A stretch of 64,000 nt of DNA from Chelonoidis abingdonii (lineage: Eukaryota; Chordata; Testudines; Testudinidae): the NCBI RefSeq assembly GCF_003597395.2, contig NC_133778.1, positions 25,967,078-26,031,077 of the forward strand. The letters are read 5' to 3'. The notes beneath the pieces were generated by a model. It had not been told where the DNA came from. It did no database searches and saw nothing but the letters and a program-made list of their open reading frames with translations. Made by a program: the position numbers and the translations under genes. How positions within the stretch are numbered: the stretch's first letter is position 1; each line of letters opens with the position of its first letter. Shown here in pieces: positions 54,240 to 64,000 of this stretch.

Positions 54240-57200
54240 AAGAGCTTGGCTGTAACTAAGGATCAGGTCTAAAATATTTTGATCTTTAGCCATCATCTCC
54301 TGAAAACCCTTAGCCAACCATCAGACTGAAATAATAAAAATACACATGAAGTTCTCCTAAATGTAGGGCCAGCTTTAGGATTTGATAGGGCCAAAATGAT
54401 CAATTGCTTGCTCTAAAATTTTGCAACTCCTTTAAAACTCACTGAGGAGGCTCTTCAGGTCAAAATTACCAACCTCTTTTACTGAAGGAGAAATGGGGAC
54501 TGGCTCTGTAACTGAACCATAGTTCCCAACATCTGAACTAAGGGACATGTCTCCAAATCATTTGGGATCAAGGGGCTTCCATCCGCTGCAGGTGTTTTGG
54601 GCTACAAGCAGGTACCTGGGAGAGAACACACAGAGGCTCTGAATCCCCCTATAAACCCAAACTCTGTGACCCTGCCCCTAAAACTCATGGAATCCAAAAC
54701 CATGTGCTACTTAGGCAGCAAATGACAGTCCTGGCTGCTGTGGGAATGTGAATGACCTTTGATTTTTATTTGAAATCCCAGTGACAAGTGTTTGACTCCA
54801 AGCAAACAATTTACATTTTAATGGTAATTGTCACAACAAAAGACTCAAATTTAACTCTATATGAGAGGGAGAGAGGTGAGATTAGCCTGGATGTTTAAAG
54901 TTTCCCAAAATTCTTCTGTTTCTATAGCAACTTTTTAGACCCTTTGTCCCAAACAAACAAACGAGCTCTGCTCAAACGTACAACAAACAAAGCTAATACT
55001 CTAATTAGCCTACTCTCTTGCATAATTTTCTTTTACTGAAACTCGATGGTTTTTAAAGTCACTGTGGGCAAAGTGGCTATGCAATACCTAAATTACAGCT
55101 TCTTCTATTTAATTTAAGACATTCTACCTATGCTGCAGCCAATGCAATGTTATTTCTTCCCAGCACACTGTACCTGGAATATGATATTAAAAGGAGTGAT
55201 TTTTACAGCTCTTGCAGATCAGCATTTTTAGTGCTGAGCTTATCACATCATTCCCAGATGTATTGTCTTTCAGAGTCAGTACCTTAAAGAATAATGGCAA
55301 GCAAGATAATGTCAATCCCATGTGTCAGCAACGGTGTAGACAAAATCAAAATACCCAGGACTTGTGTGATAGGAAGTAACACATTCAGAGATACCCAGTT
55401 CTCGCTGACTATGGATAATTTTACACAATGTATTATTAGCAACAATACATGCCACTAGTGGATATCATTTACCAAGCTCCTGAACAGTAGAAAACACAAA
55501 CAAGATCTGTTGTTTCAATACATAGGCATAAAGCAGTCACAGCTGTTTCAGATGATGCCACCAAACCTGCAGTTGCGAGGAACCTCCACAATGAGAAACC
55601 ACCACTGATGCTACTGCTCACCCTCTAGTGTGATACTGTGTTGATTTTGAGTGGAGATGACTGAATACTCTTAGCGACATTTGCCGCTCTCTTCTTTCTT
55701 TCAGGACCTCTCCCTCTTTAGCATGTTTTTTCTCGTCCTCCTGCTTAATGAAAATTCTCCCTCCACTAATTCCCTCAGTGAACACACACCAATTATAGCT
55801 GCACTATATATCATTGCCCACCTACCCCACATGTCCAACTGAAATTGCATAGGAGTTACTGGAAGTTAGGATGGAAAATAAAGCTAAGTGGAAACCTGAG
55901 CTTTGCAAATAGAGAACCCAAATCAAATGCCATTGCCAGCAGCCCCACTCTGCATGAAGGGGCTTTGAGAGCACTGGAAGTGTCTTTCACTAAACTGGGG
56001 AGATGCAGGGTGATGCATGAAATATTTTATACGAGAGAGAGAGAGAGTGCAACAGGAGAAATATTACAGAATGGCAAGGAGGCCTTCATTGATTCTGAGA
56101 AGCGTTCATTTAGAGATACTTGGGGTCGTCTACTCTTATTTGGCGTTGGAAGTCTAAGTGCTTTCCAGCATTTACTGTACATTTATTTCAGGACATGCAA
56201 AAGTCTGTTCAAAACCAAATGATGCTCTAAGTACAGGGAATGTCATGCGGTTTTGTAGGAACAGATCTTTTACCTGAAGGGTGGCCTCTGTCTTATTGCT
56301 AGAAAGCCAGGACCTCACACACCTGCAGTGGATGTGTGTGTGTGTGCGCATCACTCAGGAGCAAGAGATTTCTTTGCTCAACTCACCCAGAGAGAATTCA
56401 TGTTGGCCTGGTCTTCTTTCTTGTACGAAAAGAGAGGTGGTGATGCAGGGAGTATTCCAGGTAATATGAGAGGTGGGAAAAGAGGTCCTGACTGTTTCTT
56501 TGCTGGGCAAGTATGGGTGAGGCAGATATTAGGGGAAGACTTGTGAAGGTCCTGGCTTTGCCTTTCAGAGCCGAGGGTAGTTGGTCTGCTGCCTCTGAAG
56601 TCCTGAAGGAAGGAGGTCTGGTGCAGTAAGAAGTCCCAGTACCTCCCTCTGAGATGGGAAAGTCTCTGGTATGATGGCAGGATGTCCCAGGTCCTACTTT
56701 TTAAAAGCTGCTCCTGCCTTAGTGGAAGCTATAATTGGACTGAGAGCAGAGTGAGGGCTCTCTTCTCCCCCTTGGCTGGTGGCTTTTGTCTCATGGTTCA
56801 TGTAGTTGACGCTGAAGCCTGGGTAATGGAGAACATGCACATGATGACAGAAAGCACCAACCCCTGCATCGGTGAAGCTGCTTTCCTTCCACATTCTATA
56901 AGCCTGTTGGAGAACTGAAGTTGGGTAGCAAGATCTGTTTCTCTTCCCCATAGCTGCTGCCTCCGTGGGCCTTGAGGAAGGTACAGTTTGAGACGATAAG
57001 GGAATGCAGGAAGGCTGTCAGTTGTGAAGGGCTGGTTCTTTCTCCTGTAGGGGCTTCATATGCTTGAGGATGCTGGCTACTGTAGATGGGAAGATGCCCC
57101 TCAGCAAAGACAAAGTTTTGGTTGGCTGCTATGGAGGGAGGCAGAATGAGGAAGGCAGACAATATAAAATATGTTTCTATGGGGAAATCCTAGGCACCAC

Positions 57201-60200
57201 CGAGACTTCAGGGAACACCCACAGAATTGGCAGTTTGGTCCTGTATATGATCCAAACTATTTCTACAGGACTGTGAACATATAATTTCCCTGTCAATAGC
57301 AATTAGCTAGTTTTGTGTTTGCCTGTTGCAGCCAAAAGCCAAGCTAAAGGGGAGGAGGGGACATAGGAAGTGAGGATTATTCTCCAGATTTCAACTCACC
57401 TCAAACTATTCTCTGTAGCTGTGGTTCTTAGTTATTGTAAGAGATTTTATTTCAGATCTGGGGAAATTATACTAGTCCATAAATAATGTCATTTGATTTT
57501 AAAATGTCCCCTTTCTTGATATCGTATGGACATGAGCTGCATTTGGGAAGATATTTTTGAATTTATAGCAGTGAAATTAAAGCTGTCATGGTTCAAATGT
57601 GTGCATATCTTTGAGAGCTGATGGACTGCTAACATATCTGCATATAATGAATATAAGATCACACAGATAAATAAAGTGTTTAAAGTTCCAGGTTCCTTCT
57701 TCCTCCGATCCCTCCAACTTTTCTTACTTCCTAAAAGTAGAAAAAATAAACTATATGTGAGAATAAAAAGGCAGCTCAAGTTTTGAAGTGGTGATTCCAA
57801 GTGGGGAAATGTAGATAGATGTATTTGATTTAATTTTTAAAAGATTTTTCTGGTACCCGTGTAGTGAGAAAGAAAAGAATGCTGTTTTAGTGGTGTATTT
57901 AAAAAATGATCTACCTTATTTGCAATGGAAAAAGGAATGGCACAATAATTGTCAGGTTTTCTGTGTTCTTTTGACAGTCTATTAACCATAATTTCCAACA
58001 ATAATAGCCTGTCAGACTTGTTTACTTGCTATCTGAAAACTCATTTAATTGCAAGATAAACTTAAAAGCAAATGAAATCTAAAGTTTTAAATTACAGCAT
58101 GGTAAAGCAGCATTCCACAGTAAAATGGCTTAATACATTTAATGATTTTTAATAGGACATGAATGGTTTACAGTGCTATAGATAAAAGTGAAAAGCGTGC
58201 TTTTCTAAGAAGTATTGGCCAGAACCAGTTGGGTCTGACTATAGATATACTGTACAAAGGACCTGTCAGGAAGATATTTGGCTTCCTTAGAATAAACATG
58301 AACAATAGGAACTTCTGTCTTCCCACCCTCCTTTAGACTCTAGTTTATCTCTGGCTTGTGCTATGTTCAGCAGCATTCTAATGACATGAATGGCATTTCC
58401 TGGGAGATCTCTCATTAATGTTTTTATTACTGCATTATAAAATACTTCGTACAATACCAAAGACGTTTGAGCAGATTTGGACGTTGTGTCTTGAGTGTAA
58501 CTTCAGACTGATTTGTGGACCACTGTCTCAAAGTTCCAGCCACTTCAACTGAGACCCATTTCAACTGATAGCTATTTCTATAAAAATAGAAGACCTGCAG
58601 AGCTTTGGGAACATACAAAGAAAGGTAAATAGCTGGCTGCTTACATTTGTATTATTTTTTAAGTGAACAATATACAATGGTGACGATAATTTGTTTTAAT
58701 CTCCCCCTATGTCAGACCCTGCTACACCTATTTTACTTCAGTTGTAGTGATGACACATGGCAATGTCAGTTCTCACTGAGAGCCATTATCGTATCTAACA
58801 GTAACACTAGTACACAAAGCTGTGCTACTTACAAGTCTAGGAGAAACTGTTGCAAACACGTTAAATCACAATTGTTCTCTACATCTGCACACGCTATTGG
58901 AACTCACATGCTCTGATGCTCAAGGTTGGATGGGGCTTTGCTACAAGCCACTCACCCCCACAGCATGTTTCCAATACAGTGTCTAGTTACACCGAGTGTG
59001 AACTGAAACCATACTGAACATAACCATGGCCCTGATCCTCAAACTGATCCACTGGGGTGGATGCCCAGTAATGGGGCACCCGAGGAGGGTGAGGGATCAC
59101 AGATGGATTTCTACGTGCTCTTCTCCCCCCAGCTGGCTGACCCAGGAAGAATCCAATAGATTGATTGATTGTTTGCCTCAGAGTGCAAATAGAGTAGCCC
59201 TCTCAGCTGCTCTGACCACCACTAGCTGGAACAGCTACTTGGAAACTCCTCTACTACCCCATGATCGTTTGATCATGCAGCACACTATTGTGAGGCACAG
59301 AGCTAGCTATACTGGCTTTCTCCCCACTGATGTAATGGAAATCCCCAGCAACTATGTTAGATCAGTTCTCTGTCCCTTAGCACTCCTGGATTGGCACAAG
59401 GAGTGGGACCAGAAACCAAGAATTCTATGACTTTTCTTATGAACCATTTGTCTTTTCTTACTCCCCACATCCCCTTTCTGCCCCCATCCTCCTAGCTAGC
59501 CACACAACAGTGTGGAATGAGACTGACTTGCCAGATGCTCAGTTGTTATTGGATGAAAATGAATGAAATCTGAATTGAATGCAGAACACAGTGAGGTTTC
59601 CTGGACTGTGAAAATGGTTTGTCTCTGATAACCATGCTATGACCCTTCTGTAAAAGAAAAACATCTACAGAAGTCGTCATGGTTTGCAGGAAATGTTGTG
59701 TGTCTTAGCAAGGAAGGTAGCACTATTTTGATAAATAAGTTATAATATAAAATCACTCTGTTTGGGGATATATTAACTGTATACTTCATTAGCTGTGGAA
59801 AAGCATTTCTTGGCTTCATTTTTTAGATTAAAAAAGTTGTCACATTTAATGTCAAATAAAATAAAATACCCACCCACTCAGCCTTAAATACCTTCAGGCC
59901 CACTTTTCAGCTACTGATGACATGTGTTTTATATGCATGACTACACCATAGTTAGACTTGTTCTATGCCATAATACATATCAAAGATGTATATCATGAAA
60001 AGATAAAGGGGTCTGTGATGTGTATCATTTCTGCAGAAATACTAAACCTAAGGGATTAGTTGGTGTGAGCTACACAGTATCTCCAGATACCATAGCTGAG
60101 TTAGTGAAAAAGCACAGACGAGCATCTGATGGGAAATAAAGTGACTCAACTCTGGTTTGGGGAGGGGAGGATGTGTAGTATTCTGAATTAATCCTTCCTT

Positions 60201-60255
60201 TGCACCATCTGTATCTGTTCCATAAAAGAAGTAATTTTTCAGAATATAATATATT
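54240..60255. other. long unique stretch, no gene seen
   Basis: Six kilobases with almost no recognisable interspersed repeat. GAGAGAGAGAG (about 56034) and GTGTGTGTGTGCGC (about 56335) are small tracts. The plus-strand frame at 59026-59430 (134 codons) is the longest and shows no motif or splice signal I can use. The low repeat density, compared with the rest of the window, is itself notable. Confidence 0.5.
54935..55230. promoter_or_regulatory. candidate conserved block
   Basis: Inside the repeat-poor stretch, this segment holds AACAAACAAAC, CTAATTAGCC at 55001-55010, CAATGCAATG and AATTTAATTTAAG, typical motif classes of forkhead and homeodomain factors. Only composition supports the call. 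Confidence 0.22.
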
Positions 60256-60257
60256 CA

Positions 60258-60380
60258 GGGAGTTAAAGGTCAGAAGGGATCATTAGATCATCTAGTCTGG
60301 CTGCCTGTACACAGGCCATTAAATTTCACTCCTTTACCTCTATATAGAGCCCAATAGCATAGGAACTTGCTATAGATCCA
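60258..60380 (-). mobile_element. short CR1/L2-like 3' trace
   Basis: GGTCAGAAGGGATCATTAG, ATCATCTAGTCTGGCTG and CAGGCCATTAAATTTCAC are blocks of a common sauropsid LINE/SINE 3' consensus in complement orientation. Diverged; ends unclear. Confidence 0.6.
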
Positions 60381-60389
60381 GTTTCAGTT

Positions 60390-62190
60390 CAAACACAAGT
60401 CAACGGGTGGCACATTTATGTAAATCCAAGCACAGGAAAATGGATTTATAACACTCTCACCAGCTTATGAAATAACCCCTCCCAAGGAATGTGGAAGTGT
60501 ATAAAACACTTTTATATAAATGAAGTACAGTGTAAGGACTTTCCACCTGTAGCTTAATGATGTCTCAGGTGAATTCTAGAAAGCCATCAAAAGGTGTGTG
60601 ATGAAGGTCTTCTACTCCCCAAAGGTTGTATTCAAACTTCTCTGATCTGTGCTAGACTGGAGAGTTGGTCTCTTACCTCCCACATCACATTCACAGCTAT
60701 CCACACTTGCCTGCAACTGAGGCCCTCCTTAACCTAGTCTTCTAGACTTTTCTCCAGTGACTTGGTTCTCTTGTGTAGGATAAGACACCAAAAGTTTATG
60801 CTAATTTAGCCCTACACAAAATGTCAAAATCTTCCAAGTCTGAAAAATTGGAGTGGGGAAATCAAAGGAAAATAGGTTCATTATGGGGTAACTGCTGCTG
60901 CTCGTTGAGCCAAAACTACCACAAGAATGGCCTTTTGCACAGTATTTCCCCCCATTATTTAACTAAACCAAGTTCCACTTCAGCTCAATTCTGAGGCTGT
61001 TTGTTGTCCTGAAGTTTTTGCAGGGCTGTGTTTTTGGCAGCCCTGCCATACAAGGGTTAATGGTAGTGAAGCAGAGTTTTACCAAGATTAACTGCTTCAT
61101 ATGAAAATTGCATTTACTCAGTTTTGTCAACTCATGTGAAACAAAACTCAACGGTTTACCCATAGTGCAGACTTTTAATTTTGGAAATATATTAATTTGT
61201 TTATTCTGCATAATCATTTGTAAAGAACTGAAGGAACCGTATGCCAGTCTTAGTATTGTTGTGCCTCTCTGTATAAAAATCACTCTGACTTCCCATCAAT
61301 AGAAGTACAATCAGAACAATATGCTACTATTTACATTAGCATTTGTATAAATCCTTTCCCTGCTACACGTCATTTTGATGGATTATTTTAGTTGTTTCAC
61401 CGGTACTTGCAGAATGTAATCTCTTCCCAGAATGTGAGTGACTTACTTGCTCTTGACTCAATGAGCTGTTCAACCATAGAGCATTGACAACTGCCATGGT
61501 AAAATCCAATATGAAATGACTTGCGAAAGTCAATTAGAATCCCGCGTTTGGTTAGGGATTCTTATGCACACAACATTCAGATACCTAGTCAGTCACATTC
61601 TCTCAATGGAAATGTGCATAGGTTTATTTTCACTGTGATTTGTTTGTTTATACTTTCAAAGAATAAGTCCTTCCAGCATTTAATCCATTGTCCTTCTCCA
61701 GCACAAAAGGAAACTTATTTGCACACAGCTGCCATTTTAGTAGAGTAATGAATGCCTGTTTGTAAACAGTTGTATCAAAATATGCAGTAAGTCTACAGTG
61801 GCAGAATTCATCAAGTAGGATAAACCTAATCAGTATTCCCATTTTCTTCTAACTGATGGAAATAATGAGCACCCAAGAACTGCTTCCTCTGAACCTGCTT
61901 CATACTAGTTCCTGTTGTAGCCCCTCCTTGCAAAACAGTGTGTATGTTTCATAGGCGCACACATGGGGTTGTTGACAATAGTGGCCAGTGTGTGTATTGA
62001 GTGCTGTGGTGGTAAATTGAGGCTTACAGCATACACGTTGTCCCTACAAGCCATACAATGTACTAACAGAGAAACAGCAAGAATTAAAAATCAAATACCA
62101 CACTGTATTTCCTTAGCTGGCAAAAACTAGATAAATCTGCTCATTTAAATGTGAATAGTATGAGAAAATAGGAGCCTTTTATTTCCTGGG
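60390..62190. other. unique DNA, no gene seen
   Basis: AT-rich, no recognisable exon, RNA gene or repeat boundary. Confidence 0.45.
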
Positions 62191-62278
62191 TTGCGGGTAT
62201 AACTGGAACTAGAACCCAGACCTTTAGATTTCTGGATAGTGCCTTAACACTAGAACACACTATCGCCACCTCTCAAAT
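62190..62278 (-). mobile_element. possible tRNA-derived SINE head
   Basis: The minus strand carries GGGTTCTAGTTCC, close to the RNA polymerase III B box (GGTTCGANTCC), and about 40 bases upstream TAGTGTTAAGGC, near the end of an A box-like segment. It resembles a MIR-like or other tRNA-derived SINE head without the remainder. Confidence 0.45.
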
Positions 62279-62279
62279 C

Positions 62280-64000
62280 ACTCTACGCTTCTTTCCCAAT
62301 GTTTTCCTCTGAACTCTGGGACAATTTGCTAGATGCTTTGTAGTTGTTGCTCTCTCTCCCCTTGTTTGTTTTTCTCTTGCATTACAAGAGCAGAAATGCC
62401 TCTCTCCCCACAATTATCATCAAATAGGATCAGGTTAGTTTTCATCAGTGTTCATTGTTCAGGTAACAAGCTTGATTTCATGCTGCACAATTAAATATGG
62501 CTCCAGACTCAGACCATTTGTGGGGGACATGCAATATATTTTAAAGCTGCCTGCAAATGAGCAAACCAAAGAGGTGTCTTCTGTTCAGTAGTTTAAGACT
62601 CTTCATGCCACTGAATGTTATTTACCTGGGTATTTACCAAAAAGGAAAAGTCAGCTAGAGCATATCCTGATGCAGATTAATAAGGAGGCTGAACAGCAAA
62701 AATTCCAGTAGTGAAAGCAGGTGGATGAACCCCAAACTGGTCATTGTTGACTTAAGATGAGAAAGGATGAAAAAGGGCAAAGAGGTTGCAGCTCTTTTTT
62801 CATTAGTTGTTTTACTGGCAATTGTACACAGGTTCTAACTTCCCCCACCCCGCATCGTTTTGAAAGACAGCTATGGTGTCACTGGGAATTAAATAGCTGG
62901 GATGAATTTTGCTGCCCTTACATTGATTAGTACATTACACTGTAAGAGATCCCCTTGAAATCAATGGGACTTCTTGCAGAACAGGGTATTTATCTATGTG
63001 AGCGAAGGTAGAAGAATTCAGCCTTTATTTACTTTGACTTATTGATTTGAAGACATAAGCAGCTGGTGTAGTTCAGAGCAACCACAAGGTTGTTCTAAAC
63101 TATGCTGATGGCACAGACAGGTGTTGCATTGGCCTCAGGATCAGGGAGCCAAAAACAGCTTTTTTAAATAAGCACCCCTCTTATTATGATGCATCCAGAA
63201 CATAGTGGAGACAGCTGAGAATCTAGTCCAAAATGCTGTAGCGAGTATTCTAAGAGGAGCTCAAGAAATGATTTCTAGTGTATGAAAATCAAAGACTTCT
63301 CTAAATGTGAAAAAAGAATTATCTTCCCTTGCCACAGAGTGTGACTGATTTCAGATAGCCTTCACCACAGTGCACAATCTGTCTTCCATTCTGACTTTAC
63401 GGATTGTTCTTGTCAATGTCTCTTTTGAATTGGCTTGGCATTGTTCACGGCAGAAGAGTTTTCCTGTGTGCTCACTCAGTCTTTAGTTCAATTCTGTAAA
63501 TCTTAATATGTAACTCAAGGTGGCTGTATTTGTCCTTCTTTTCTTAGCTGCTTCTTCAGGGGGCTGCAAGCTTTCAATGAAATACTTCAAAAGGGTCCAA
63601 AGGCGCAGATGTAATTCAAACTTCTCTTAGCAAATACTGGTTAGCATGTTCTTCTGAGCTCTGATTAGGGCATCAGACATCTTTTAAAAAAGAGAGTTCT
63701 AAGTCATGGCACTATTGTAAAAAGATATTATACAGATTTGTGTTTGCCCACCACGGAGTATTTTTGCTCTCCATTTAGTATTATTATGCTTTGCTGGATT
63801 AACGGAAGTGAGCACTTATTTAGCCACACATGAGTGATTTTATGTGCTTATTTCCCACATTGAATGCTGCAAAATCCAAATAAAGAACTAGGTAAGTCAA
63901 CAGCTATGCATAAACCACGCGTTTGATGGTGCCTTCTTTGTACTGGAGAAATATCAGCAACAATAAAATCCAGCAGCCAAATCCTGTGATGTAAGCCAAT
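62280..64000. other. unique DNA, no gene seen
   Basis: The stretch 62430-62720 is repeat-free, with AATTATCATC, AACAATTAAAT-like and GCAGATTAATAAGG cores; it could include a conserved element. Nothing else supports a gene. Confidence 0.42.

Noticed and set aside
59026..59430. 134-codon plus-strand frame
   Set aside because: No motif, no splice sites that make sense, and ordinary composition. Considered chance.
1..64000. CRISPR arrays, operons, bacterial promoters, rRNA
   Set aside because: The window is vertebrate nuclear DNA; no regularly spaced repeats or rRNA sequence are present.

Overview
The window is non-coding, repeat-rich amniote DNA, most likely from a turtle. The evidence is the mix of repeats: several CR1 LINE copies whose 3' ends carry the sauropsid sequence family, a Penelope-like element whose ends carry the AAGCTTTCGTGG motif common in turtle and crocodilian genomes, a MIR-like SINE, foldback hAT elements of the CAGGGCCGGCT type, and LTRs starting TGTCATAAGTAG or TGTGATGGGGT. 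I have no search result to fix the species; a crocodilian is the main alternative. I see no intact host gene. Nearly all reading frames are short and accidental. The only host-protein similarity I recognise is an 88-95 residue CRYZ (zeta-crystallin/quinone oxidoreductase) fragment on the minus strand near 17.1-17.35 kb.

Layout. 0-6.3 kb: mostly unique AT-rich DNA with small old repeats. 6.4-7.4 kb: a 948-bp Penelope-like insertion with a GIY-YIG endonuclease remnant, two opposed hammerhead-ribozyme-like ends and an exact 12-bp target duplication. 8.3-9.1 kb: a unique block with POU, forkhead and homeodomain-like motifs, a candidate conserved regulatory element. 9.8-11.8 kb: LTR-like sequences holding a 332-bp hAT foldback. 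14.6-17.8 kb: a hAT-like element, an ERV-type LTR, a gag-like zinc-knuckle ORF followed by a polypurine tract and an LTR, and the CRYZ-like fragment. 19.4 and 23.1 kb: two more Penelope insertions of 35 and 141 bp. 20.8-25.1 kb: AT-rich foldback elements and two CR1 copies, one with a hAT element nested in it. 26.3-31 kb: an old CR1 end, unique DNA and one unrecognised ORF. 32.4-34.8 kb: an LTR, then a MIR-like SINE split by another LTR. 34.8-40.3 kb: mostly unique. 40.3-42.7 kb: a CR1 copy with a 12-bp target duplication, a foldback MITE and a fragment of a second LINE lineage. 44.7-50.5 kb: a four-element nest in which an AT-rich MITE is split by a CR1, and the CR1 is itself split by a hAT element and a solo LTR. 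51.2 and 52.3 kb: two hAT foldbacks with 8-bp target duplications. 53.9-54.2 kb: a TA-flanked foldback. From 54.3 kb to the end the DNA is almost entirely unique, with two small SINE/LINE traces.

The window therefore reads as a gene desert or a long intron. Its activity is a layered history of transposition by CR1, Penelope, hAT, Tc/mariner-like MITE and LTR elements, and many insertion boundaries can be read to the base. The strongest second-look items are the three Penelope insertions with ribozyme-like ends, the CRYZ-like fragment buried in LTR sequence, a duplicated unclassified 190-bp unit bounded by 22-bp direct repeats, and the candidate enhancer blocks.
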